DNA from: CBDUQI01 sp965369325
Lineage (GTDB): Bacteria; Pseudomonadota; Gammaproteobacteria; Steroidobacterales; JBCBZW01
DNA length: 36,463 nt
Assembly (NCBI GenBank): GCA_965369325.1
Contig: CBDUQI010000035.1
Coordinates: 1 to 36,463, forward strand
Reading direction: 5' to 3'
Shown here: positions 16,067-24,195 of the stretch, piece after piece
Numbering within the stretch: the stretch's first letter is position 1
How the letters are laid out: every line of letters starts with the position of its first letter
Program-made: the position numbers and the translations under genes
The notes under the pieces: generated by a model
The model's database searches: none
The model's input: only the letters and a program-made list of their open reading frames with translations
What the model was told of the DNA's origin: nothing

Positions 16067-17314
16067 ATGAACTCAGAACACTGTCAATCGCACGCTCGTT
16101 CACTGAACTCACCTTCGAGAAGTACGAACAAGACACACAACAGAACAAGCCAAGCGCAGCTGACGCAGGTTGCCCGGTTAGGTTGTGCGCTCGTGTTATC
16201 TGTTGGTTTAGTCGCCGCCGCAACCGCCAAGCCAAAATTTCGTAGTTTGGGGGGCGTTGACATACAAAGGGGCACCACTATCCAGCAGCGCGCGGCGTCG
16301 GCTGGATTTCAGAAGTTCCAGGATAGGGTTGTCATGCGAAGCTTTTTGCGATGCATGGAGCGCGCGTATCTCATCGAGAACGAGGGACACGGCGCTTCGG
16401 AGATAGCACGCCGGCTCACAAGCAACAAAGTTACCACCATCATTATCACGGAGTTAGGTCAAACCGACAAGGGCACTGTCCATGGGCGGGCCAAGATTTA
16501 TCAGAACGGCGAAGGCATACGGCTCGATGATGATTATTTGGATGCCAACCGGCGGAATCCGGACGCTATAGCAGGTTTGATTGCACATGAATTGGCTCAT
16601 GCGGTTGGTTTTCGCCATAGGAATGGCTATGGGACGCCCTACTACGACAACACCGTTCCGCAGCAGGTGCGTTCTTGCATTGCCGAAGGCACGCCTAACG
16701 CCTGGCCCGGGCCTGGCACTGCGTCGATAGCGCGCTCGAACATTATCGAAATGGCGGAAGATGGAGATAAAAATGCGATATACACATACTATCGTGATGG
16801 TACCGTAACCGCCGGCAGCTCAACCCGACTCCACTCCAAACGTATTCCATATCGTTACCAACTCCCGAACGGCCTTAACGCTGAAGGTATCGTCGGTATT
16901 GGTATTGACGGTGACAAGAACCTGGTATGGACTTGGTTCCGGAACGGGTTGAAATGCGCCGGTACGACCGCAGAGCTTTGTTCGCGCAGAGGGCTACAGA
17001 AGTTCAGCGTTGCAAGGGGTAAAACCACCGCGGACATTGTGGCAATGGCCATCGATGGAAGCAACAATTACGTGTTCACGTGGTATCGTGACGGCACCGT
17101 TAGCAGAGGCAGCAGTACAAACCTTGAAGGCAGCCGTAGACCGTACCCCTATTCCCTTCCGCCCGGCAAGCGCACTGCTGACATCCTCGGGATGGCGATC
17201 GACGGCGACAAGCATTATGTGTTCACTTACTACCGCGACGGCACGGTTAGTAAGGGTTCATCCTCCGATCTGGACAAACATCATAGTCCACGGCGATTCA
17301 GCAGCGGACGCTAG
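16067..17314 (+). CDS. Exported metzincin-type zinc metalloprotease with C-terminal repeats
   Basis: The 415-residue protein has a long positively charged N-terminus and a hydrophobic signal segment (about 37-54, ARLGCALVLSVGLVAAATA). The protease domain (about 60-215) contains HELAHAVGFRH, exactly the metzincin zinc motif HExxHxxGxxH (His174, Glu175, His178, His184). Residues about 225-412 are four copies of a roughly 50-residue unit of the form IxxMAIDGDKxxVFTxYRDG followed by TVSxGSSxxL and PYxYxLPxG, probably beta-propeller-like or a substrate/surface-binding module. The start has a GGAG ribosome site 8 bases upstream. It is divergent from the sigma factor gene, which may regulate it. I do not recognise the repeat family. 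Confidence 0.75.
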   Translation: MNSEHCQSHARSLNSPSRSTNKTHNRTSQAQLTQVARLGCALVLSVGLVAAATAKPKFRSLGGVDIQRGTTIQQRAASAGFQKFQDRVVMRSFLRCMERAYLIENEGHGASEIARRLTSNKVTTIIITELGQTDKGTVHGRAKIYQNGEGIRLDDDYLDANRRNPDAIAGLIAHELAHAVGFRHRNGYGTPYYDNTVPQQVRSCIAEGTPNAWPGPGTASIARSNIIEMAEDGDKNAIYTYYRDGTVTAGSSTRLHSKRIPYRYQLPNGLNAEGIVGIGIDGDKNLVWTWFRNGLKCAGTTAELCSRRGLQKFSVARGKTTADIVAMAIDGSNNYVFTWYRDGTVSRGSSTNLEGSRRPYPYSLPPGKRTADILGMAIDGDKHYVFTYYRDGTVSKGSSSDLDKHHSPRRFSSGR

Positions 17315-17342
17315 CGACTAGTGACGACGGGCGGTCCAACAA

Positions 17343-17392
17343 CCCCTGACGTTAAGCACGCATGCATTGACATGCGTAGGGGCAAGGTTTTT
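17343..17392. terminator. Hairpin terminator between convergent genes
   Basis: ACGCATG (17358-17364) pairs with CATGCGT (17371-17377), and outer CCCCT (17344-17348) can pair with AGGGG (17378-17382) after a 9-base bulge. On the plus strand the stem is followed by CAAGGTTTTT, so it suits termination of the metzincin gene. It lies between two convergent genes. Confidence 0.5.
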
Positions 17393-17425
17393 CGCAAAGG
17401 GGAAGCTGATCAGGCCATCAGCTCG

Positions 17426-18205
17426 TCAGGATGCGCCCGGACCGGGAGCGCCGAAGAACATCATCTTCATGATGGCCAGATCGTCGAAGGTAACGTTACC
17501 ATCCCCAGTGAGGTCAGCATCCGCATCGTCAGAGAAGAACACTTCTTTGATGAGCTGAAGATCCTGAAAATCGATCACGCCGTCGTTGTTCAGATCCGGA
17601 TCGCACAGATTGCCAAAACCGTCGCCGTCGCTATCGCGCTGCTCGTCGTTTGATACCTGGCTGCAATTATCCAGTGCATCGGCGATCCCATCAGCGTCGG
17701 CATCCAGGTACTGGATCGACCCGGTTTCGCCAGCGAAATTCGTCGGCGTGTTAGCGCCTGTGGTAAGCGTGTAGCGGTTCATCGATGTCACCCCGTCGGC
17801 CGGCATCGTCTCATCGGGCAGGGTAAAACTGTCGTAGGTGAAGTACACCAGCGTATCGCCGGCTGGATCGAAGAACCCCTCCGGCACGATGTAGTCGGGC
17901 GCGGGCGCGCCCGGAAGCTCGGCGAACGCCGCGGTGGCGATGAGAAATTTCAAATTGGCGGTCGGGCCCGGCAGGTCGGTGGGGAATTCGTAAAATTGGC
18001 TGTCCGTCATAAACCACTTGCCGGTAAGATGGAACTCGTTCTGCGAGCCACCCACCTCGGTAAGTTCGATAAACTGTACCCGCTGGTCAGCGCTTGAGAA
18101 CAGTTCCGTGACGCGCCAAAGGTGTGAACCCGCCCAGGCCTGCGCGCTTAGCAGACTGCCCAACAGGCCCGCAAGCAGAGTATATCGGCATTGAGCAAAC
18201 AACAT
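17426..18205 (-). CDS. Secreted protein with thrombospondin-3/dockerin-like C-terminal module
   Basis: The 259-residue protein has a signal peptide (YTLLAGLLGSLLSAQAWA) and an N-terminal domain of about 140 residues (HLWRVTELFSSADQRVQFIE) that I cannot assign to a named family. From residue 168 it carries DADADGIADALDNC and DSDGDGFGNLCD calcium-binding repeats, then two dockerin-like units (LNNDGVIDFQDLQLIKEVFF; GDGNVTFDDLAIMKMMFF) ending in GAPGPGAS. This tail is nearly the same as that of the subtilase at 7743-10748. The ATG at 18205 has AAGGAG 9 bases upstream; an earlier ATG sits directly on that ribosome site and is unlikely. It is head-to-head with the BtuF-like gene, the two starts overlapping by two bases. 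Confidence 0.75.
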   Translation of the reverse strand: MLFAQCRYTLLAGLLGSLLSAQAWAGSHLWRVTELFSSADQRVQFIELTEVGGSQNEFHLTGKWFMTDSQFYEFPTDLPGPTANLKFLIATAAFAELPGAPAPDYIVPEGFFDPAGDTLVYFTYDSFTLPDETMPADGVTSMNRYTLTTGANTPTNFAGETGSIQYLDADADGIADALDNCSQVSNDEQRDSDGDGFGNLCDPDLNNDGVIDFQDLQLIKEVFFSDDADADLTGDGNVTFDDLAIMKMMFFGAPGPGAS

Positions 18206-18950
18206 GATGAGCATCTCCTTCGCAATTTCGGTTCGCCAAAACCCTAGCAACGGCAATGGTACCGGGCGATATCATCGGCTAAGACGGCTGGCCACACTGG
18301 CACTCGTGGCGGCGTTGTTGACGGCACCACGCGTGTTCTCAGCGGACGCCGAAGATATGCCGCAGGCGCGCCCATCACCACATGCGCTTACCATTCTGCG
18401 CGCACTGGCGTGTACCGGCAAGTCAGCCACCGGATCTGTCGCCGCGACGTTGCCGCACTTCGCCCCCGTAACACTCGATGAAGTATTCCAGACGTATCGG
18501 GAGATCGGCGCGTTGGCTGAGTGCGAAGCACGTGCCCACACGTATGTACTGGACATCTCCAGGCAGCTTGCCGGCATGTCGGCAGCGGTGCTAAAACGCC
18601 CGCGACCACGGGTGGCGTTGATATTTGGCCTAACGCCCATTGTTGCGCCGAGGGGCGACAGTTTTGTGACAGACATGATCGAGATCGCTGGTGGCGAGAC
18701 TGTGCTGGAAGATGTCGTTGTCGCGCCACGCACGCTAACGCCCGAAGCGCTGAAAGCCCGTCATCCACAAATCGTGATCCTGACGGAGCATCAGCCGGCA
18801 GACGCTGCTAAGCGCGCCGCTCTGCAGACGCAATGGAAAGCACTGGGTATTGATGCACCGCTGCTTGTACTCCCGCAGCGACTGATCGAAAACTGGGCGG
18901 ATCTCCCGGCGGCCGTCAACGCATTGCAGCAGCTGTTGTTCGCCCAATAA
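18204..18950 (+). CDS. BtuF/HmuT-like periplasmic binding protein, shortened
   Basis: The 248-residue frame has a signal peptide (RRLATLALVAALLTAPRVFSA). Its C-terminal half matches the second lobe of helical-backbone (vitamin B12, heme or siderophore) binding proteins: ALIFGLTPIVAPRGDSFVTD, MIEIAGGETVLED, LTPEALKARHPQIVILTE, and a terminal ALQQLLF. The first lobe normally starts with a VVSLxPSxTE motif that is absent here and looks reduced, so ligand binding may differ. No ABC permease or ATPase gene adjoins. The start is uncertain: two ATGs at 18204 and 18207 have no ribosome site and overlap the start of the opposite-strand gene, but no better in-frame start lies before the signal peptide. 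Confidence 0.6.
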   Translation: MMSISFAISVRQNPSNGNGTGRYHRLRRLATLALVAALLTAPRVFSADAEDMPQARPSPHALTILRALACTGKSATGSVAATLPHFAPVTLDEVFQTYREIGALAECEARAHTYVLDISRQLAGMSAAVLKRPRPRVALIFGLTPIVAPRGDSFVTDMIEIAGGETVLEDVVVAPRTLTPEALKARHPQIVILTEHQPADAAKRAALQTQWKALGIDAPLLVLPQRLIENWADLPAAVNALQQLLFAQ

Positions 18951-18951
18951 G

Positions 18952-18981
18952 GTGCACGTCACGCGGCTGCGTGACGTGCAC
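18952..18981. terminator. Perfect 13-bp hairpin between convergent genes
   Basis: GTGCACGTCACGC (18952-18964) and GCGTGACGTGCAC (18969-18981) pair without mismatch around GGCT. It begins two bases after the BtuF-like stop and lies 54 bases before the end of the opposite gene. There is no T-run, so termination would rely on stem strength or Rho; it would work for both strands. A palindromic protein-binding site is an alternative. Confidence 0.55.
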
Positions 18982-19035
18982 AGGCATTACCCACTCAAGA
19001 CTCTTATCGGCTTGTTGGTATATGATCGGTCTACC

Positions 19036-19743
19036 CTACGGCTCGTCAGCGGGCACGATGGTTTCGACGATCATCTGAAGATTATCGCCGTTGCGGAACA
19101 ACACGGCGCGTGCACCTTCCACGACAGTCTCAGTGCCGAAAATCGTCACTTCGCGTTCACCTGCCTCTCCCGGTGCGAAAGTCGCATCATGCAGGTTCTT
19201 GCAAATATTCGGGCCGCCGCCGACAAAACCCAATGTGGGATCGGAACAATTGCTCTCCAGAAAATACGTGAGCTGCTCCATCAGATTCCCTCGAATCACT
19301 TCACCGTGGTCGCGCACTACCACGTGCACTTCCGCATCCACGTTCGTGAAGGCATTGCCCATCCCCTGAGGGTCGATCAGGGTGCCGCCGGAAAGATCCA
19401 GCGGAACGTCCGCCTGATTACTCCGATAAATGGACGAAATCAACCGCACACGCCCGTTTCGCGTAGTGACGGCCCCCGAACCGTAGATCACGCCATAGTT
19501 TGCGGCGACGTTTGGCATGATCAGCGAGGGGTCCGGCTCACCTGCCATCAACGAGTCGAGATACGGCTGGCCAAATACATCCCGCCCGCCGCAGGCGATA
19601 TCCTCACCGGGAGCGGTAATGCAATTTTCCGGACTGTTAAAAATCACCCACCACGAAGTGGCGGCTCGCTGCTGCGCCAATGCCTGTAACGGAATCCCCA
19701 CCACAAAGAAAAACACTGCAAGTCTAAGTACCTTAGTCATCAT
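19036..19743 (-). CDS. Secreted protein of unknown function
   Basis: The 235-residue protein has a clear signal peptide (MMTKVLRLAVFFFVVGIPLQ, cleavage near ALAQ). The mature part is beta-rich in look and has four cysteines: NCIT, ACGG, SNCSD and ICKN, likely two disulfides. Stretches such as AANYGVIYGSGAVTTRNGRV and NVDAEVHVVVRDHGEVIRGN suggest a compact domain, but I do not recognise the family. The ATG at 19743 has AGGAG 5 bases upstream, so the longer frame to 19863 is rejected. It ends next to the strong hairpin at 18952 and stands alone on its strand, 364 bases after the MMPL exporter gene. Confidence 0.65.
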   Translation of the reverse strand: MMTKVLRLAVFFFVVGIPLQALAQQRAATSWWVIFNSPENCITAPGEDIACGGRDVFGQPYLDSLMAGEPDPSLIMPNVAANYGVIYGSGAVTTRNGRVRLISSIYRSNQADVPLDLSGGTLIDPQGMGNAFTNVDAEVHVVVRDHGEVIRGNLMEQLTYFLESNCSDPTLGFVGGGPNICKNLHDATFAPGEAGEREVTIFGTETVVEGARAVLFRNGDNLQMIVETIVPADEP

Positions 19744-20107
19744 CGGTTCTCCTGCCCTTGGTCCAGTAGTCACAGTGGGCTCGGTTGCCCCGTGCTCCCC
19801 ACTGTAAGCGTTGCAGCGTGCCCGCCAGCGCAGGCAGGCACGCACCTCCCAGGCCGGCAACAAGCCTTACCCCGCTGCATCTACTAGTCTAGTTCCGGAA
19901 ATACACATCCGCCTTTGCTTGAAGCGGCACTTAAAGCGCCATCGGCGGACACTTTGCGCCAGTAGCAGTCAGTGCCGCTGGGGCGCCCTGCGGAACCGGG
20001 CGTTATCCGGCCGATAGTCCGCCGCGTGCGACCGAACGAATAAGGCTTAAAACACAGCGGATACTTGCCGCCGCAGAACAAACGTCTCGGCGCATCTGGA
20101 CTCAGTC
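19744..20107. other. Gap between the secreted-protein gene and the MMPL exporter
   Basis: It holds an imperfect hairpin (GCGTGCC 19816-19822 with GGCACGC 19837-19843, inner GCC/GGC pair) and a 65-residue minus-strand frame at 19884-20081 that starts from TTG and reads GGKYPLCFKPYSFGRTRRTI to GGCVFPELD. The frame follows the exporter gene on the same strand and has a somewhat protein-like composition, but it lacks a ribosome site and any known homology. I leave it as a possible small gene only. Confidence 0.3.
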
Positions 20108-22522
20108 TTAACGGGCTTTCACACTGCGCTTGTCGAAGCGCAGCAGCAGCGGCGGCAGCAGCATAAAGTCGACGACCAGCGCCAACCCCAGTGTCATCAC
20201 CAGCAACGTACCAGTCTCGCGCGTGGGGTTAAAATGGGAGGCGCCCAGCACCGAAAACCCAGCCACTAGCACCACAGTAGTAATCATCAGCGCAACCCCC
20301 ACCGTGTTGAATGCGTGGCGCACCCCTTCTTCGGGGCTTAGTCCACGCTCGTATCGCGCGCGTCGGTACTTACTCATAAAGTGCACCGTGTCGTCCACCA
20401 CAATCCCCAGCGACATAGTCACCACAACGGACAACGCCAGATCAATACGGCCCACCCACATGCCCCACAAACCGTAGGACAGCGTTGCTGGCGCCAGATT
20501 CGGCAACAGGCTGATAACGCCCAGACGAACTGAGCGCAACGCGAAAATCAGCAGACCGCTAATCAGCAGCAGCGCAACACCCGCCCCCTGCAGCAAACTG
20601 CGGATGTTGCGCGCGTTCAGATGCGAGAACATCAAATCGAGACCCGTGCCTTCGCTTGGCAACAGTCCGCCGCCGTTGTCCTCCAACCACTGCGCCGCGC
20701 GGGCTTCCATCTTGAGCAGATTGCTGGAGTCCATCTTGCGGGTGCGTACCGAAAAACGTGTGGCGGAACGGTCTCGGTCGATCACCTGCTCGAGCCCCTG
20801 CCCGGGCGGCAGAGAGAATTCGTACAGCAGCAAATACTGCGCGGCGAGCTGACGCGATTCCGGCACGCGATACCACGCCGGGTCGTCGCCGTGCATATTG
20901 CGGTTCAGTCGCTTCTGCGTATCTACCAGGGTCGAGACGAACACAACATCCGGTTGCTGGCGATACCATTGCGCAAAGGCATCCAGCGTGGCCAGGTAAG
21001 CCGGCTCATTAATGCCATCGGGCTCACCACTGTCCAGCACATATTCAATGCCATCAATACCGGCGATATGCTCGTCAATCAAATCCAGCGCCACACGATA
21101 TTCAAAGCTCTCATCAAAATACTCAAACCAGCGCTCGGTGAGCTCGTTACGGAACACGAACGCTGCCAGCACCGCCACGGTAACCGCGCCCCCAACCAAC
21201 AGGCGCTGTTGATGACGAATGACAAACTCTGCCAGCGCGGTGGTTTGTTGCTGCCAGAAGCCGGACCCTTGCCCTACCAATAGCCACCGGCGGGGTGCTA
21301 ACGCCAGCAGCGCCGGCAATACTGTCATGGTAAGCACATAGGCCCAGAACACCCCCACGGCGACCATATTGCCCAGGTCACGATACGGCGGGGAATCGCT
21401 GAAGTTTAAGCTCAGCACCCCAATCGCCGTCGTGAGGCTGGTAATCAGCACCGGTCCGGCATTCACCCGCAACGCCTCCCGCAAGGCCAGCTCGCGTGCT
21501 TGCCCGCTGCGTAATTGTTGAAAGAACGTGGCGAGCACATGCACCGCGTCCGCGACGGCGAACGTCATGATGATGCTGGGGACAAACGCGGAGACAGTAG
21601 ACATTCGCGTGCCGAACCAGCCAAACAATCCCATGGTGGCCGAGACCGAGAACAACACCAGCGCCATTACCAGCGCCATGGCTACCGCGTTGCGGAACAA
21701 CACCATCAGACCTAGAGCAATCACACCGATGCTCAGCGGCACTAACGTTTTAAAATCACCGCCGATGGCCTCGCCCAGCACCACGTTGGTGGTGGTGCCG
21801 CCCGCCAGCAACAACCTCACATTGGGATAGCGCGCCTGGAACTGCGCCTTCAACTCACGGGCGGCTTCGACAAACGCCTTGGCGGCTTCGCCCCCGTCTT
21901 CCGGCAAAATGCCACTCACTGCAACCAGGCTCGCACGCGCGGATGGGCCCACATAGCGATGCAGCAATTGCGGATCAGCCATCGCCAGCTCGCGCACGCG
22001 TGCAGCATCCGCCGCGTCGATCCTCAGCTGCACGGGTGAGGCGTGCACCGCCGAGCCTGACGCGGTATCTGAGCCCGTGGGTATGCCTTGCGCGGTAACA
22101 GGCACCTCCAGCGTATGCAACATCTGCTCAGGAATCAGCGGCTCGACAACCAGCTCATCCTCAAGTGCATAGCTGCGCTGGTAATTCGTCAACGAGTCCA
22201 CCCGAAGCGAGTAGGGTAACTGCCAGGCAGCCTCGGTGAGCTGTGCGATCAGGACCAGCACCTCGGGCTGGAAAACATCGCCTTCCAGTGCATCTACCAC
22301 AAATACAACGCTGTCATCGCGCGAGAAGGTGTTGTCCAGATTATCCAGCGCCGCAAGCTGTGGATTGTCCTCGCTGAAGAACACACGAAAATCGTTGTCG
22401 ATGGTTAAGCGCAGGGCGCCTGCGGCAGCGACGAGGCTGATCACAATGATCATGCCAAGCACACTGCGCGGAAATCGCAACAGCGTGTCCAGATAACGGG
22501 ACAGCACAGGATAGGTTCGCAT
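20108..22522 (-). CDS. RND superfamily MMPL-type exporter
   Basis: The 804-residue inner-membrane protein has two halves, each with one leading membrane helix, a large periplasmic loop and a five-helix bundle. Helix 1 is VLGMIIVISLVAAAGALRL; the first bundle spans about 260-425, including SAFVPSIIMTFAVADAVHVL; the second half leads from LLVGGAVTVAVLAAFVF to a final bundle at about 640-795, including SLGIVVDDTVHFMSKYRRAR with the acidic pair typical of proton-driven RND transporters. Known: the MMPL/HpnN/Patched-like branch moves lipids, hopanoids or other hydrophobic molecules. The substrate is not readable. No membrane-fusion or outer-membrane partner gene is nearby. The ATG at 22522 is preferred to an upstream TTG; the ribosome site is poor. 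Confidence 0.88.
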   Translation of the reverse strand: MRTYPVLSRYLDTLLRFPRSVLGMIIVISLVAAAGALRLTIDNDFRVFFSEDNPQLAALDNLDNTFSRDDSVVFVVDALEGDVFQPEVLVLIAQLTEAAWQLPYSLRVDSLTNYQRSYALEDELVVEPLIPEQMLHTLEVPVTAQGIPTGSDTASGSAVHASPVQLRIDAADAARVRELAMADPQLLHRYVGPSARASLVAVSGILPEDGGEAAKAFVEAARELKAQFQARYPNVRLLLAGGTTTNVVLGEAIGGDFKTLVPLSIGVIALGLMVLFRNAVAMALVMALVLFSVSATMGLFGWFGTRMSTVSAFVPSIIMTFAVADAVHVLATFFQQLRSGQARELALREALRVNAGPVLITSLTTAIGVLSLNFSDSPPYRDLGNMVAVGVFWAYVLTMTVLPALLALAPRRWLLVGQGSGFWQQQTTALAEFVIRHQQRLLVGGAVTVAVLAAFVFRNELTERWFEYFDESFEYRVALDLIDEHIAGIDGIEYVLDSGEPDGINEPAYLATLDAFAQWYRQQPDVVFVSTLVDTQKRLNRNMHGDDPAWYRVPESRQLAAQYLLLYEFSLPPGQGLEQVIDRDRSATRFSVRTRKMDSSNLLKMEARAAQWLEDNGGGLLPSEGTGLDLMFSHLNARNIRSLLQGAGVALLLISGLLIFALRSVRLGVISLLPNLAPATLSYGLWGMWVGRIDLALSVVVTMSLGIVVDDTVHFMSKYRRARYERGLSPEEGVRHAFNTVGVALMITTVVLVAGFSVLGASHFNPTRETGTLLVMTLGLALVVDFMLLPPLLLRFDKRSVKAR

Positions 22523-22722
22523 GGGCGCACTATGGTACAACTGTGTGCCATCAATTCCTGTGTTTATTTTGACCCTGCGCTGGGTGGCGGCGGACCGTTG
22601 CCTGCATACGGCCCAAATAGCGAGCCTAAACCATTAAGTCATGTAACAAGTTACCTTTTTAGGCCATCCCGCATCTGAATATTTGATAAGCTTAAGCTTC
22701 GCACTGACGCGCATTGCCCTAG

Positions 22723-22749
22723 ATTACATTCCGGGCATTACATTCCGGG
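22723..22749. repeat. Tandem 13-base direct repeat upstream of egtB
   Basis: Two exact copies of ATTACATTCCGGG lie 14 bases apart start to start, more than one helical turn. They end 138 bases before the chosen egtB start. Direct repeats of this kind often bind a dimeric or tandem regulator; chance duplication is the alternative. Confidence 0.6.
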
Positions 22750-22785
22750 TCGCGTTACCGTGCATTATCTTGAGCATAACGAGTA

Positions 22786-22802
22786 CCTAGCGCATCGCTA
22801 GG
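22786..22802. repeat. Inverted repeat upstream of egtB
   Basis: CCTAGCG (22786-22792) and CGCTAGG (22796-22802) pair perfectly around CAT. It lies 85 bases before the egtB start and may be an operator or a leader hairpin. Confidence 0.45.
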
Positions 22803-22887
22803 CTTGAGGATTTCGCGACCGGGCGCGCAAGAATCCACAGCTTTGCACTTCAAATCCACCCAATATAAGCAGGTTTCAGCTAACCCA

Positions 22888-24171
22888 ATGAGTTCCGTAT
22901 CGAGTGAATTTCGGATGACAGCGGATGCTCCGAAGTTACGCCATATGTACAAATCCGTACGGCAACAAACGCTCAAGCTCACCGAGACGCTGGAACCGGA
23001 AGACACCGTTGTGCAAACCATGCCCGATGTGTCACCCACAAAATGGCATATGGCGCATACCACCTGGTTCTTCGAAACCTTTGTGGTGAGCCCACGCATT
23101 GCCAACTACACACCCTACCATCCGCGCTTTCATTATTTGTTCAACTCGTACTACTACACCGCTGGCCAAATGCATTTGCGTCCTCAGCGTGGGCTGCTCT
23201 CACGCCCCACGCTAAACGAAGTGCTGGCGTATCGTGAGCACATCGATGAGGCGATACTCGAGCTGATCGAGAAACATCCGACGGACAGCGAGCTGGCGAT
23301 GCTGGTCACGCTCGGCCTTAACCACGAGCAGCAGCATCAGGAACTGATCCTCACCGATATCAAACACGTATTCTCCTGCAATCCGCTGCAGCCCGCGCTG
23401 ATCGAGGCGGCACCGACCAGTACCCGCCCGGCACCGGAGCTGAAGTTCCTGCACGGTGAATCAGGGCTGACCCAGGTGGGGTTCAACACCGCCGAACACG
23501 GGCAGGTGTTCAGCTTCGACAACGAGACGCCACGGCACGAGCAACTGGTGCGCCCGCATGCGCTCGCCTCACGCCCGGTCACCAACAGCGAGTTTACCGA
23601 CTTTATTCAAGCCGGCGGCTATCGCGAATCGCAACTGTGGTTGTCCGACGGCTGGTCGACGGTGAACGAACACGATTGGTCGCGCCCCTTGTACTGGGCC
23701 GAAGACCTGCAATCGCACTACACCCTGCAGGGCGTACGCGACATTGACCCGGACGCGCCAGTCACCCATGTTAGTTTTTATGAGGCGGATGCGTTTGCAC
23801 GCTGGGCCGAAGCGCGCCTGCCCACCGAGTTCGAGCTGGAGCTGGCCCTGGATGAGGCCATCGTCGAAGGCAACTTTGTTGAGTCCGGCCACTTGCAACC
23901 GCGGTCTGCCGGTCGCGATCACGGCAGCTTTCATCAGCTTTACGGTGATGTGTGGGAATGGACGGCCAGTGCCTACGCGGCCTATCCCGGCTTTAAGCCG
24001 CTGAATGGCTCGCTGGGCGAGTACAACGGCAAGTTCATGTGTAACCAGATGGTGTTGCGCGGTGGCTCATGCGCCACGCCTTACTCACACATTCGCCCGA
24101 CCTATCGCAATTTCTTTTATCCCGACGCCCGCTGGCAATTCAGCGGAATTCGTCTGGCGACAGACACCTGA
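22888..24171 (+). CDS. egtB: Ergothioneine biosynthesis protein EgtB (sulfoxide synthase)
   Basis: The 427-residue protein has the EgtB layout: an N-terminal DinB-like helical domain (about 10-165) and a C-terminal formylglycine-generating-enzyme-like domain (about 210-427). Iron ligands are expected at His57 in KWHMAHTTWFFE and at His146 and His150 in LNHEQQHQEL. The FGE part shows TNSEFTDFIQAGGY, RLPTEFELELA, YGDVWEWTASAY and VLRGGSCATPYSHIR. Known: EgtB uses iron and O2 to couple hercynine to a thiol donor (gamma-glutamylcysteine or cysteine), giving the sulfoxide precursor of ergothioneine. egtD follows after 24 bases. The ATG at 22888 is chosen near the family start; 22915 is possible. 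No egtA or egtC is present in the window, so the thiol donor is unclear. Confidence 0.93.
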   Translation: MSSVSSEFRMTADAPKLRHMYKSVRQQTLKLTETLEPEDTVVQTMPDVSPTKWHMAHTTWFFETFVVSPRIANYTPYHPRFHYLFNSYYYTAGQMHLRPQRGLLSRPTLNEVLAYREHIDEAILELIEKHPTDSELAMLVTLGLNHEQQHQELILTDIKHVFSCNPLQPALIEAAPTSTRPAPELKFLHGESGLTQVGFNTAEHGQVFSFDNETPRHEQLVRPHALASRPVTNSEFTDFIQAGGYRESQLWLSDGWSTVNEHDWSRPLYWAEDLQSHYTLQGVRDIDPDAPVTHVSFYEADAFARWAEARLPTEFELELALDEAIVEGNFVESGHLQPRSAGRDHGSFHQLYGDVWEWTASAYAAYPGFKPLNGSLGEYNGKFMCNQMVLRGGSCATPYSHIRPTYRNFFYPDARWQFSGIRLATDT

Positions 24172-24195
24172 CCCAACCCCAAAGGTCATTTCAAC

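Larger units (their letters stand above)
22523..22887. promoter_or_regulatory. Divergent control region upstream of egtB with several repeats
   Basis: No gene lies here. Visible structure: the 12-base palindrome AAGCTTAAGCTT (22688-22699); a tandem direct repeat ATTACATTCCGGG at 22723-22735 and 22737-22749 with a one-base spacer; and the inverted repeat CCTAGCG-CAT-CGCTAGG (22786-22802). The concentration of repeats suggests operator sites for egtBD, for the MMPL gene, or both. Confidence 0.5.

Noticed and set aside
20621..21283. 220-residue plus-strand open frame
   Set aside because: Antisense to the MMPL exporter, with no start signal or domain.
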